From assembly GCA_963920575.1 (NCBI GenBank), contig OY986967.1, forward strand, positions 15,976,094 through 16,040,093: a stretch of 64,000 nucleotides of DNA, read 5' to 3'. The notes under the pieces were generated by a model that was not told the DNA's origin, did no database searches, and saw nothing but the letters and a program-made list of their open reading frames with translations. Position numbers and translations under genes: made by a program. Numbering within the stretch: position 1 is the first letter of the stretch; each line of letters opens with the position of its first letter. This DNA comes from Narthecium ossifragum. Taxonomy: Eukaryota > Streptophyta > Magnoliopsida > Dioscoreales > Nartheciaceae. Of the stretch, positions 33,984 through 46,097 are shown in pieces.

Positions 33984-35626
33984 TGACGCGCCCAAACCAC
34001 TCGTCGTTAAAAGTGACTAGGGCGTCAAAGATTACAATTTATACCGAATCCTAATTAACTACTACGTAGCTAGCGGGAGTCCGGGTCGATCCGCAGGGAA
34101 ATGAGAAATGACTAACGTACTCGATAGATAACTCCAAACAACTAGCTAAAATGATTTGGGTTTTGAATTAATGTCTATTAAAGCAATTAACTAAATGTAG
34201 AGAAATATAACTAATATAGAGAGGTCTTGGGATCTCCATTTCATTGTAAGATCTAATGTAGCCTCCTAAGGAATTGAGGTGTGTAATCCAGTCGGGACGA
34301 TCGAAATCAAGAAGTCGACAAGCGGGTGATTAGCCTCACTTATCGCTCAACGGAAGTCGGGTTAGGATCATCCGCCAGAAATAATCACATTCACAAAGTC
34401 GACGAATGAGTGATTAGCTTCTATCGTCGCTAACGAACCTTCGATTAAGATCGATTCGTCGCAAGAAAAAGATATTGCATGGAGTCGGGCATTGGATCGA
34501 GATGGTTCTAGCACCTCGAATCCAATGCAAGAGAAAGATAGAATGGATCCTTTGATTAGAGAGATAGGGATGGTTCTAGCATCCCTAATCTCTAATCTAG
34601 GGCTAGTAATCCTCCCAATAGATTTGGATGTGTTTCTAGCACATCCAACTCATTGGGGCATAACAACAAACACCTATCATGCACAAGTTCTAACTCATAC
34701 CAAAGAAAGGCATTCATCCATTCATCAAATGAAATCCATGTACAAAGATAGAGAAATAATGCTCAAATCCATACAATAGATCAACCCTAAAGGTTATACA
34801 TCAAAACCCTAAGAAAACTACAAAAGAATCCTACAACTACATGGAAATCCCAAGAGATAGGAAGTTAGCTACTCATCTTGGTTGGATCCATGGATGGAGG
34901 TTGATGAAGCTCCCCTCCCATGGATTCCCTCCAAGAAGTCCTCCTCTCAATTGGGTAAGAAACCTAGAAGGGCTAGAGAAAACTCAGAGAAGATTCCCTA
35001 AAATCCCCCCTAAGGGGTCTATTTATAGCCTCCAAGCATCCCCCACTCGGATTAGATCTGGGCCATTGATTTTGCTCGGCTGGCATCAAAGGATCGATCC
35101 TCATAGGGTGAAGGATCGATCATTCGCTTCGTGTGATCGCTGGTCCCGTGAAGGATCGATCCTCCCATAGGAAAGGATCGATCTTTTCTTCTTGAATTCT
35201 GGCTTCGCCCCGATGAAGATCGATCCTCCAGTGTGTGGAGATCGATCCTCTAGAATTTGCGTTCTGTCACTGGGAAAATGCGCAAAAGTGATCGATCCTA
35301 CCAAGGGTGAAGATCGATCCTTCAGAACTTGCGTTCTGTCACTGAGAAAATGCGCAAAAATGATCGATCCTCTCATGCCATAGGATCGATCCTTGTTGTC
35401 CTGATTGGCTCCTTCTTAAAGCACTTCAAAGGATCGATCCTTCTTCCATACAGGATCGATCTTCTTCATAAAAACTGGCCCGAATGACGTCGTTTAAGCT
35501 CGGAACTTGATCCAATCCTCGTTGGGGGCACTTGTACCTGTAATAGGGTAAAATCCATCAGTAAGGCCTTGCTCGGAGACTAACAAGGCCAAGTTAAAAG
35601 GGTGATTTATGCACTTTTCACGTCTT
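33984..35626 (-). repeat. 5' LTR of the Athila-like element (outer end incomplete)
   Basis: It is the partner of 21509-23155, with about 15 differences by eye. It has a TATA box at plus 35019-35028. The outer terminus reads AAGACGTG where the other copy reads TGATAAGACGTG, so about four terminal bases are missing or replaced. Beyond it are 16 unmatched bases and then the right copy of the 61-bp flanking duplication. Confidence 0.93.
35092..35461 (-). promoter_or_regulatory. Six-dyad GATCGATC array in U3 of the 5' LTR
   Basis: Same six pairs as in the 3' LTR with all twelve octamers intact, lying upstream of the minus-strand TATA box. No octamer has changed between the two LTRs, although about 1% of the surrounding bases have; with so few changes this is only suggestive. 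Confidence 0.85.
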
Positions 35627-35642
35627 TTCCTTTCAATTATAT

Positions 35643-35703
35643 TTATTTCCAGTTAATCTTCAACTAAGTGGCCTTATCAAGTTGCATAATTGCCCTCTTG
35701 TTG
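35643..35703 (+). repeat. 61-bp direct duplication, right copy
   Basis: Matches 21446-21506 at 60 of 61 positions. It is separated from the 5' LTR terminus by 16 bases (TTCCTTTCAATTATAT) not present at the left junction. Confidence 0.95.
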
Positions 35704-38077
35704 AGAATAGGCTACTTTTTTCTAATAATTTGTGCTTCACCAATTCTATTAGATACACTTATTTCCGGCTGAAGAGGGTCTAAGATCCATATATTGCAGG
35801 AAAACTTGAGTTGTTGCACAGATTTGGGTGTTTTCGTGCTTGCCAATGAATTCTAACAAAAGAGAAAAAGTTGATTTGCTTCTTATTTCTGACATTTACA
35901 TGTTTTTGGAACAAAAACAAAGAATTTATTCGTGAAATCCATCATTTCTTTTCCTGGTTTCAGACCTTTTTGAATTCTTCAGATTGTGTTTATGATAATT
36001 TTATATCGAGCAACGCATCTGTAAACTCTTTTTACTAAGTGTTGACGTGAAAATCTTGTCGTAGACCTGCAATGCTCAAACTTAGTCTTAATATTAAAAT
36101 CAAGGACATAATAAGGTTCAAACCCCTTCAAACACTCAGTTCGAACAGAGGTGTTTATTTAAATGAAAAAGATGATCAAGTTTAATTAAACTATATTAAA
36201 TGGAATGACAGTAAGAAAACTGAAAGTAAATCTAGATTATGCTTTAAATAGAATCTAAATTAATCTAAAATTATCTTAATTAACTAATTAAATTAGAAGA
36301 ACTAAGAACAATAACGGGAAAGATCAAAGAACAGAAACTATTTATTTTAACCTCATTAAATCTAGATTATTCCTATGTTAATCCTACAATCGGAAAAAAC
36401 AGAAACAACATTGATAACACTAGTTTAACTTAGTCTAAGGGTTAATCTAAACTAGTTAAACTTAAATTACATATTAATTAACTCTACCGTAATACTAAAC
36501 TAAACTATCGTAAGACAAAGAAACGAAAATCATTAAACTACTACATTATACTAAAAAAGCGGTAAAAAGAACAGTAATCAAACCAAACATCTTCATTAAT
36601 AAAAACTTACATGTACAAAAGAATCGCAGGAATCCATGCTCATAGGCTGGTTACAAGAGTGTCGGGGGCTTTTCAGTAATGAAAAGAAGGCTATTTATTT
36701 CTAATAACATAATAACTGCTCTCGTCTTAAGTGGTTATGGCGTAAGTGAAGGAGATCGTGCGCTAACTACACCACAACGACTTCCCCCACGTTCAGTTCT
36801 AGCTTGGTGAATACATGTGGTCGATACTCCTTTATTGCACACGTCATGATTACGCTGGATTACTTATCGTTCCTTGCCCACGTCATACCTGCATGTGTTT
36901 TATGACCTTAATTGGCACATGTTTTAATTGCTTCTTGGCGATGGCTTCAATTGGCTTGCTTCGTCATGACCTTTGGTCGGTCATCTTCCTTTGCTTACTT
37001 TATGTTTGTTTTTTGCCGATGATTTGGTTTCTTGCTTTATGGACGATACTCCATCCTTACACAGAGACATATGATCGCCCATTTGGCCGATGGGTTGCAT
37101 CTGGATGATGAAACCATGTATTTTATCGGTCATCGGACATTGTTTATTTTGCCTACGTGCCCGTCATTAATTATTTAATCATTATTTTGGCTAACCCTAA
37201 CCCCTTTAGTTTCCCCTGGGAACAGGTTTAAATCAGCTCTCATCTTCATCACATAGACTTTTTAAGTGGGTTTCTTGCTGTTATATCAGTGAATCTTGTT
37301 ATCGTGTTATTCATCATAATGGCTGTGAAGGAGCCTGCTAATTGTGAGCCCAATCCTGACCCAGCCTTTTTGGCCGATGCTAGAGCCAGCATTAACCAAT
37401 CTGCAAATGCAAGTGTTGATTGTGATAATTGGGTTCGGGAAAAAGCAGACTAGGTTTGGTGCAGCTTTGGGGTACAAAAGCAAGTCTCAAGATCAAAGTG
37501 ATGTGCATCTTATTCCATGTGGATTGAGTCAGAGTGCTATATCATTTGCAATCTACAAGAAGCTGCCCTATCAAAACTAGAATTGCTCCTGTATCATGTA
37601 TAGGTTATTTAATTCATTGAGTTTATCAAGGGTAGCACTGCATGGCGAGTTGAATTTTTTTGACTCGCATGCCAATCTACTGCACGGCTTTATATCTAGT
37701 TTAAGATTCAATGCTACTTTTAGTGATTAATCTCTGGGTGGTTTGAATTTTGTCCTATTAATTCTCACATGTCTTGTCTAATTTGGTCGACGGATTTGAT
37801 GTCAGCTGGACCTTTTGATATGCAATAAAGAAGGCTAATTAATTATTGAGCAGAATTTTGATGTCGAAGATTATTCAACTGTTGTGTGGCATATGTGATA
37901 TGTAAACTCCAATTCCCCCGTGGGACTTTCTGCTTGCTTGAAAAATATGCTTTAAAGTATTACATTTTTCTTCTATATTCTTAAAAATATCTCAGATCCT
38001 TATATTATTGTGATTATTTTATGTTTTCCTTTAGCTAACGTAGTACCATCTGGTTAACAGACCTGACTCTAATTTTT
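35704..38077. other. AT-rich region without a supported gene; possible LTR fragment at 36050-36800
   Basis: On the minus strand 36590-36730 has AATAAATAGCC and a leader-like stretch, reminiscent of the Athila/Tat LTRs elsewhere in the window, but no ends or primer site were found. An ORF at 37410-37580 (reading FGAALGYKSKSQDQSDVHL) could be an exon of a decayed gene; I do not recognise it. The rest shows nothing I can name. Confidence 0.35.
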
Positions 38078-40805
38078 TGATGGGCCATGTTGGTGTATTG
38101 CAGGTAACAGGTGACAATGAGGTGGAAGAGGAGAGAAGAGCACATGTGAGGAAGACGAGATGAAATTTCGAGGAGAAGATGTAATATTATTTCTCCCTTT
38201 CCATGTAACCAGTACATCTATTAATAGATAGCTCCATATCCATATTTCTATAATTGTCTGCTGGTTATTGCTCCATTTGCTCCATTGATTGCTTCAATCG
38301 GATCTGCTGGTGTTTCCTGGTTCCAGCTGCCGTTCACCACGCCTTTTATAAGTGCGCGCCTTTCCTTTAATTGTGGTCTATCATTTCCCACCCCTTCAAC
38401 ATTAACCTTGTCCTCAAGATTGAGGTGTGGAAATCTCAAAGCCAAGCTGTCATATGGTTCCCAGGAAGCATCTTCTGGCAACAACCTAGTTCAACGAATA
38501 AGTGCCTCCTGAACAAACTTGCCACGCCGTTTGACCCAACGAAAAGCAGTGATAACTTGGGGCTCGATAACTAAGTCCCCATCCTTATAGCAGTCTGGTA
38601 CATATGGTTGGGCTCGACCTCCTTCACCCAACTGCGGTTTTAATTGAGAAATGTGAAAAATAGGGTGAATGCGAGAGGTTGCAGGAAGATCCAGTGGGTA
38701 AGCGACGTTGCCAACGCGCTCGAGGATATGGAAAGGCCCATAATAACGGGAGGGGCAACTTTTTGTGAGCCCGAAACTGGAGCGAAGACTGGCGATAAGG
38801 CTGAAGCTTGAGGTACACCCATTCGCCCACTGCCAGGTCTACCTCCCGCCGGTGTTTGTCAGCTTGAACCTTCATGCGGTTGCGGGCATGGACCAGGTTG
38901 TCTTTCAACAGTTGCAGAATGTCTTCCCGAGAGCACAACTCGTCCTCCACCATAGCAATTACGGAAGAGAAGGGCTCGTAATGGACGATGGTCAGCGTGG
39001 GCCGCCCATAGAGTGCCTCAAATGGGGTCATGCGAGCAACAGACTGGTAGGAAGAGTTATACCAGGATTCAGCCCATGGCAGCCATTTCACCCATTGTTT
39101 AGGCTTCTGACCGGTGAAACATTGGACATAAGTCTCAAGGCACATGTTAAGGACCTCCGACTAGCCGTCTATTTGGGGATGGTATGACGTGCTCATTTTA
39201 AGTTTAGTGCCCTGTAACTTAAAATACTCCTGCCAAAAAGAACTGATGAACACCGGATCCCGATCGGATACTATGGAACGAGGGACCCGATGCAAGCGAA
39301 CTATCTCCCGCGCAAATACATCTGCCACCTCTTTTGCTGTGCACGGACATTTGAGGGGAAGAAGGAATTCGTACTTGGTGAGCCGATCCACTACTACCAG
39401 GATGACAGAGTAGCCGGAAGATAGTGGAAGGCCGTCGATAAAATCCATGGCGATGTCCTCCCAAACTCGTTGTGGCACCGGTAAGCGTTGAAGGAGACAG
39501 CGGGGGCCATGGCCTCATACTTGTTCCGCTGAAAGGTATCGTAGGCCCGCAGGTACTCCCGCACGTCGTGAGGCAGACCTGGCCAGTAGAAGTTTGTCGA
39601 GAGCCGTTTATATGTTCACAGCACGCTGGAATGGCCACCCAGCAGCGAATCATGGAACTCCTGTAAGATCGCTGGCTTTAATGGAAAATTTGATGGCAAC
39701 ACGAGCGCCCCCCTGTACCATAAGTCCTCATCGCGTATGGAAAAGTCGCTGGAAGTGGCATCGCCGACGAGAACGCGTTGCTTGATGGCGTCTAATTCCT
39801 GGCTGGAGCGTGCGACTTGGCGAAGTTGGTCCAACCAGATCGGGTGGGGCGCCGACAGGGCCCACACTTCACCCCCTATCTCAGGCTTGTCGGTGACCCC
39901 TGTATCTGTCGTCGGATGGGTTCCTGCCACCAAGCCGGTTTCAGGCAATCGCGAAAGGGAATCGGCAGCTCGATTCTCGCGGCCTGGGCGATAGGTAATG
40001 TCATAATCAAAGCCTAGGAGTTTCATCATCTATCGCTCTTGCTCCCCGGTCGTCAGCCGCTGCTCTAATAGACGTTTGAGGCTCGCATGGTCCGTCTGGA
40101 TCTAGAAACGGCGACCCAGCAGGTAACTTCGCCACTTCCGGACGGCGTAGACCACGACCATCAGTTCGTTCTCGTAGGTGGAGCGACCTTGGCATCGTGG
40201 GGATAAGGCTTTACTGAAAAAAGCTTAAGGGTCGCCCCTCTTGCTAGAGAACTTCTCCCAAGCCAACGCCCGACGCGTCCATCTCGACGACAAAGGTCTT
40301 GGAAAAATCCAGTAGTGGTAACACCGGTGTAGTGCTCATCGCCTCCTTGAGAGCCACGAATGCCATGTCTGCTTGCAGAGTCCACGTGAAGCCAGACGGC
40401 TGTAGGTGCTTTGTCAAAGGTGCGGTGAGCTTCCCGTACCCGCAGATGACCTTCTGGTAGTAGCCTGTGAGGCCATGGAAGTCACGCAGAGCCTTCACGG
40501 ATTTCGAACGCGGCCAAGGTTGCATGCATCGGATCTTCACTAGATCGACTGCGACTCCTGCTGCCGAAATTATGTGGCCCAAGTAATCGACCTCTGTTTG
40601 ACCAAAGTGGCACTTCTTCTCATTGAGGACTAGGTGGTTGTCGCAAATGGTTCGGAAACCCCAACTTAAGTGGCGCATATGCTCATCCCATGTCCTTCTA
40701 TATACCAGGATATTGTCAAAAAAACCCAAGACAAAGTGACGAAGAGCCGACCTGAATAAGTCGTTCATCAAGGCTTGGAAGGTTGACGGTGCGTTGGAGA
40801 GGCAC
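38078..40805 (-). mobile_element. 5'-truncated Ty3/gypsy chromovirus
   Basis: On the minus strand the order is part of reverse transcriptase, RNase H, integrase, chromodomain remnant, polypurine tract and a 3' LTR. The 3' LTR is probably 38078-38383 (306 bp; ends TGATAGACC/GGCCCATCA, TATA box CTTATAAAAGG near 38345-38353). The element stops at about 40805, inside the reverse transcriptase, so gag, protease and the 5' LTR are missing. Several frameshifts are present. Confidence 0.85.
38248..40771 (-). pseudogene. Chromovirus pol remnant (RT-RNase H-integrase-chromodomain)
   Basis: Pieces in order: reverse transcriptase second half (40244-40771), in which the catalytic FFDD reads FFDN; RNase H (EMDASGVGLGEVL, then YRPGRENRAADSLSRL at about 39950); integrase zinc region (FHDSLLGGHSSVL); integrase core with both aspartates present (IAMDFIDGLP, IVSDRDPVF; 39161-39478) and its C-terminal part (MTPFEALYGR, 38624-39145). 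The chromodomain tail EDASWEPYDSLALRFP and NLEDKV follow at about 38420-38480. Frame breaks at every junction show it is dead. Confidence 0.88.
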
Positions 40806-41963
40806 CACTCACCGGTCCCAACTAAGTTGTTATTGGGTTATACTTTAGAAGAGCTCTAAGATGAGACCTATGGATGACATTTGTGGAAAACTCTTTCAAA
40901 CTTACCTAATACTATACAGAATTGAGACCCCGTTGATTAATACAAAAAATTATGTGCCTAATGTCGAAAATGATCAAAAATACAGGATGACAGGTAAGAG
41001 AACCAAAGGCCCTTGAAAAGGAGGAAAAATGCACCAAGAAAGGATGTGAAATTTATCTCCATTAGTTTTTGAAAATAGGATTTGAAGAAGGTATAAATTA
41101 GAATGGAAATCAGAAAGAAAACAATAGTACAACAATTGTAAGACACAATGATAGAAACGACATTATTTAAGTTCCTTCAACGCATCACACACCAGCAATC
41201 TTAGATTCTATATGTCCATTATTTACTCATTGCAGTTGTCAGCTACTTAAAACTGAATTCCTTTGTTCCCACAAATTTGCACCCAGCCTGTCAGCCTCCT
41301 AGCATTAAGGTGCAGACTTTTGTAAACTGTTATTGTGGTGCTAAACAATTTTACAGGCAAATACCCTTGCGGCTGTGCCTATGCCTCATTGCTAAATCAG
41401 CTTACCCTCACCCTTCATCTAAACCTAAATCTAAAGATGGTTCTTCAAACTTTTTTGGGTTGAGTGCTTCAGTTACCAAAGTGAGTGAAAGAGGAAAAAA
41501 TTGGTCACGTATTGTTGCTTTAGGAGAAACAATACATAGCATTGCAGAGAAAAGCACATATCCATAACTTACACTCTAAGTAACAGCTAACATAGTATCC
41601 CTATGGGCATCTATAGTACTAAAGCAACAATAAACAACAAAGCAACTCAATCATTAGGGAATTTCAATCCAACAGAACTCATATTATAGGTGCATAACCT
41701 TTATGTTTTAAGACCGTGTTCATAGAAATCATTTCGTGAGCTATATCTAAACCAAAACAATCAATGAGTCTAAAATTCTAGTAAAAGAGAATTAAATGTA
41801 GACTCTCAGAATATTTCCTCTAGAACATTTAACTACACACTACCATCACATCCCTCAAAAAGCAAATATTTGAATGTAGCAATCCTTATACAAAATAACT
41901 GAATGTCTTGTCAAAGAACCCAAACTGGAGTTTACTTGATGATGCCAAATTATAGATACCCCA
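40806..41963. other. Spacer with no supported gene
   Basis: AT-rich, intron-like sequence. The 96-codon plus-strand ORF at 41277-41567 has no recognisable motif. The region may belong to introns of the minus-strand transcript suggested at 42831-43035. Confidence 0.4.
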
Positions 41964-42455
41964 AATTATAGATGCTGATCTTAGAAACATCCACATTACG
42001 AATCAAGGTGCTTAAAAAGCAATACATTTAAAAGCAGTTTAAACCTTTAGAAAAATATATAGAAGATTATATATCAAACTCCTCAAGCCTTAAAAGTTTG
42101 TAACATGAAAGATCCCTCTCTATGCTCCAAAGGCATAATAGCCATTCAAATACAAATCAAGAACATTAGCCAATGAAAAAATAAAACGAACATAAACAGG
42201 CTCGGACAGAATTATAGATGCTGATCTTAGAAACATCCACATTACGAATCAAGGTGTTTAAAAAGCAATACCTTTAAAAGCAGTTTAAACCTTTAGAAAA
42301 ATATATACAAGATTATATATCAACTTCCCAAGCCTTAAAAGTTTGTAACATGAAAGATCCCTCTCTATGCTACAAAGGCATAATAGCCATTCAAATACAA
42401 ATCAAGAACATTAGCCAATGAAAAAATAATACGAACCTAAACAGGCTCGGACAGA
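41964..42455 (+). repeat. Tandem duplication, two 246-bp copies
   Basis: Copy 1 (41964-42209) and copy 2 (42210-42455) both begin AATTATAGATGCTGATC and end GGCTCGGACAG. They differ at only a handful of bases (for example CTCCAAAGG against CTACAAAGG), so the duplication is recent. It lies in sequence that looks intronic for a minus-strand gene. Confidence 0.92.
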
Positions 42456-42830
42456 ATCAAGAGATTCGAGGAAAAATAGGGGGGTCTGGAGGAGGACCTC
42501 AAGCCTCTGGTAGCCCAAGAACAGGGGAAGGAATCCAACAAAACCAAAGCTCTAATCCACTACAACAAGGAGAAGGAGAAGAGTACCATCACATCCACGA
42601 ACAATAGAGAAGAAGGAACCATAGATCCAAACAATCACAAACACCTCGACCAATCCACGAACAGAGGAGGAACTCAAACCTCCGGCAGACCAAAAAAACA
42701 TATGAAAGGAAGGATTTGCGAAAACCCAAAGATCTACATCACCGCAGCAAGAGAGAAGAGAAGAGCATGACAAAGTTCCTAGGCTAGCAAGCATCAAAGC
42801 AAGAGAGAAGAGAAGAGAAGAGAAGAGTAC

Positions 42831-43035
42831 CTCTGGATTGTGCGAGAGCTCCTCATCCAGTCTCCATCGCCGTCGAACTCAAGCACGCAGTCGTTCGTGA
42901 TCCCCTCAAGTCGCGGTCTTCACCGGCCACGGTCCCCGCCGGCGATATCTCCTCTGGCCGTGGTCTCCCTCTCTTCCCCGATCGGGTTGCCGCTCTCATC
43001 TCTTCTCTCTCTCTATCTCTCTCGCAACCGTGCCC
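42831..43035 (-). other. Candidate first exon of an unidentified minus-strand gene
   Basis: On the minus strand there is a TATA box (TATAAAA, plus 43064-43070), a CT/GA-rich leader, GC-rich sequence and a good splice donor (CCAGAG|GTACTC, plus 42829-42831). A frame ending at the donor reads LEGITNDCVLEFDGDGDW, which looks protein-like, but the first ATG in the leader opens a different frame that stops after 48 codons. No downstream exon was recognised to the left. The family is unknown, and it may be a pseudogene or a non-coding leader. Confidence 0.35.
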
Positions 43036-43063
43036 TAACCAGACAAAAGGCACAATAAAGGGG

Positions 43064-43070
43064 TTTTATA
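43064..43070 (-). promoter_or_regulatory. TATA box of the candidate minus-strand gene
   Basis: TATAAAA on the minus strand, about 30 bp before the presumed start of the GA-rich leader. Solo LTR 3 has inserted 110 bp upstream of it. Confidence 0.4.
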
Positions 43071-43180
43071 TGCCTGGCTCTCCTCACGATCTCTCTCTCT
43101 CTCTCTCCAGTCACCCTCTCGACACCTCGGAGAGGAACAGGGTGAATGATCGGAAGGGCCAAGGGGGTGGAGAGGGGAAG

Positions 43181-45595
43181 TGTCGCGCCCCGACCCGAGA
43201 AAGCTCAACCGGGCCGGGCGACGTGAACCGGAACCTACAAACGCGGAAAAAGAACGACGAGGGTTCCCTCTAACCTATTAGTCTCCCTAGCAATTCACCA
43301 AAACACCCTCAATTAAAACAATATTAATTAGCAAAACCTCGAACCTCAGATTAAAAACTCAAGTGTTAATATACAAATCCTCGGAGAGGGGAAGATTCAA
43401 AATACAACATTACTCCCGTAGGAGACTAACTAACATAGGATAAAAAGCTGTAAAGGATCACCACCTCTCAAAAGCCACCAGGCGCCGCCGCACCGCCAAC
43501 CAACTGCCCGGTAGGGCCCATAGAGGAAGAACTGACGCCTGCACCTGCAAAACGCAGCTCGGGTAGTAGTGAGCACTAAGCTCAGTAGGGATCTACACTA
43601 CGACACACAGAAGGAAGAGGGAAACGCAACAGTGACGCCCTCAAGTAGGACCTGGGTGTATACAGGGGTTCCATAACCCCACCGCGTGTCCCTGAGGCCC
43701 CGATCATGATCTTCCAGCCGGGCTGGTCACATGTCGGGTCACACTCAGTAGCAGGAAACGACACTGCTGACTCTCAACAGGACACTGAACACTATTTGCT
43801 GGGAAGAGACATCACTGAGTAGGCAAAACCTCTACTCAAGAGTTTTAGGAACACCGGACACCGGCTACACCTCAGATCCGACTCGAGGCCGACACGACCT
43901 CTACAATCATCAAGCAATAAGTGTACCAGTCATCTAAGCCTATCATCGAATCGACTGGACACCACAATTCAAACCGGGTCCAAACAACCCAACCCCGGTC
44001 CTAGGGCTAAGTCCGAGCTTCCAGCCTCGGGACGGCGACACAAGGATCACCCACGCCCTAACCAATGCAACTAATGCACACAACAACAATGCATGCTATG
44101 ACATACATAGTTAAGAAGCAGGGCATGCAACAGTATGTCAAGCATCATATAAGTCTACTGGATCGCTGCAGCGATACTACCAACCGCTGCCAGCCGATCC
44201 GCAGCGGGTCCCGCATTACGACGGTACCGCGACCGTCACCCGCGGACTCCTGCAACGGGAAGCAACCCCGAAAACGATGATGAACAAAACACAATATAAT
44301 ATTATATTCCAAAATATAATATTATATTCAAAAACACCCAAAGCCTCTACTTAGGGGCTAATTGATCCCGTCGATCAGACGCCCAAACAACGTCGGATTG
44401 AAGATCTAACTTAGCCACCAGTAGGTGTATATACCAGGATCAATATATCCAAAATTTATAATCATCCAACGGTTGGATTAACGGGAAAACGCTAATCAAA
44501 ATCGTTAATCAAACTAACTTATCCATTAATTGCTGCAACGCAGCCCTTCAGCAAACAATTCATAAGCAATCGTTAAAATATTGGAAAATTACGAAACAAG
44601 ATAGAATAGAAAGCTAACGAATAGCTCTACAACTCTTATGTTTATGAAAAGCCAAGATCATGTACTCGCCGGCCGGAAATCTTGCCGCAAGCCGGCTGTT
44701 TCTCAAGAACAGCAGAAAACCAGAAATCCGAGACTAATCATCCATAAAACCTACTCAAATCTCAACTGATTAACATAAAACTTAAATCAGTAATTCTAAC
44801 AGGTATACGGAATCCAAAAAATCAAGGGTCAACAAGATCCAACGGCTAGATCTCAAGAAAACCCGAAATAAACACCAGTAGGTATAACCCTACCTAGCTG
44901 CGCTTTCCTCGGCTGATTCCCCGCGATTTGATCACCAACAAGCCTCCAAACCACTTCAGGGATCTTCCTCTCGTTGTCACGAATCCAACGAGCCAAAGAA
45001 CACCCAATTTGATGGTCGGAGGAGGGAGAACGGAAGAGATGAAGCTCGCCGGCGGAGAAGAGAAGAAACAGAGCACCGCGGGAAAGAAGAGAAAGAAGGA
45101 AGAAGCAGAGAAGAGAAAGAGGAAGAGGAGGGGAAGAAAAGGAGGGGAAAGGGGAGGGGACAGCCGGGAAAGAGGGGGAAAAGTGAGGGGAGGGGAGGGA
45201 AAGTCCTCCCCCCTCTGACAGAGGAGAACGACGGCCAGCGGTGGCCGTCCTCGCGAAGCAGAAAAGACGCCGACGCGATTCCGATCGGTCGCTCCAAGGA
45301 GCGATCGATCGTTCTCGCCCCGGATCAAAACAAACCGACTCGCTCACGAGTCCGATCGATCGTCCCAAGGAGCGATCGATCGCTCAAGGGTCGTCAGCTG
45401 CCCAAAGGCAAGCTTTCTCGCGCCCGAGCTGGGATCTTCCGATCCCGGGTCCACCTAGCCAGTCTAAACAAGCATTAACACAAACAAGGCCGGTGTGTGC
45501 ACACGCGGGTGTGAAACAAACCAACAAGGCGCAATTTACCAAATTGCTCTTGCGGTCTACAACGAGCCACAGGGATAGAGGGGCAGATCCTCACA
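43181..45595 (-). mobile_element. Solo LTR 3 (same family; divergent U3)
   Basis: This 2415-bp unit has TGTCGCGCCCCGACC at one end and GATCCTCACA at the other, with a perfect target duplication GGAAG (43176-43180 and 45596-45600). The middle shares the CACCTGCAAAACGCAG block with its relatives, but the section 44160-45290 differs and carries a purine-rich stretch (45040-45210). The dyads near the outer end are a variant (45287-45388). It lies between the candidate minus-strand gene and the plus-strand CBS gene. The 171-codon minus-strand ORF at 44853-45368 is a low-complexity shadow. Confidence 0.87.
45287..45388 (-). repeat. Variant GATCGATC dyads of solo LTR 3
   Basis: GATCGGTCGCTCCAAGGAGC followed by GATCGATC, and GATCGATCGTCCCAAGGAGC followed by GATCGATC. 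Here the octamers are 20 bp apart and the spacers, GCTCCAAGGAGC and GTCCCAAGGAGC, are nearly perfect palindromes, so each unit folds on itself throughout. Confidence 0.8.
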
Positions 45596-46089
45596 GGAAG
45601 AGCGGGGAGGTTAGGGCGTCCTTGAGTGTCGGCGAAGCGGAGGATCCTCGACCAAAAATCTTTCAAAACCGTTGCCGCATGAACCGCACCACGTCGTGCG
45701 GCATGCAGGCCTCCATTTAGGACACAGGGGTGCCAGTAGGACAATAGAAGTTTCACTTATAACCATAGCCTCATATAAGGATGATTAGGTGGGCCCAGTA
45801 CCACCTAGCACAGGTAACCACCACCCCCACTACTCTCTCTCTTTCTCTCTCTCCTAACCATCCGGTAACCACCACCCCCACTACTCCTTCCACGTAGTTT
45901 TATCTTCATCGCCTGATATATCAGGATATAACTTGGATCAGGCATCCTCATATCGTCTGATAAAATGCATCTGATTTTAAATAATAAACTAGTTGGGCTC
46001 CTGTGTCGTCATCATTTTTTTTTTCTTCAGCCACTGCCCTTTTCTTATGGCATAGCATATGACCATGTTTCATGTCATGAAATTTTTTC

Positions 46090-46097
46090 TTATATAA
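46090..46097 (+). promoter_or_regulatory. TATA box of the CBS-domain gene
   Basis: TTATATAA lies 183 bp before the chosen start codon. With this box the transcript would begin near 46120. That excludes the longer in-frame ORF start at 45965 but leaves an alternative in-frame ATG at 46199 possible. Confidence 0.5.

Larger units (their letters stand above)
21509..35626 (-). mobile_element. Young Athila-like Ty3/gypsy retrotransposon, 14.1 kb
   Basis: Order on the minus strand: 5' LTR (33984-35626), tRNA-Asp primer site, gag, protease, reverse transcriptase, RNase H, integrase, a promoter-like spacer, a third ORF in the env position, polypurine tract, 3' LTR (21509-23155). The absence of a chromodomain, the Asp primer and the extra 3' ORF fit the Athila lineage. 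By eye I count about 15 differences between the LTRs, near 1%, so insertion was recent. Even so, at least four stop codons or frame breaks interrupt gag-pol, so this copy probably moved with proteins from a relative. The outer end of the 5' LTR lacks its first few bases and the flanks are a 61-bp duplication. Confidence 0.95.

Noticed and set aside
44853..45368. 171-codon minus-strand ORF, and a 144-codon ORF at 44894-45328
   Set aside because: Low-complexity Ser/Pro/Phe sequence from a purine-rich tract in solo LTR 3; no conserved domain.
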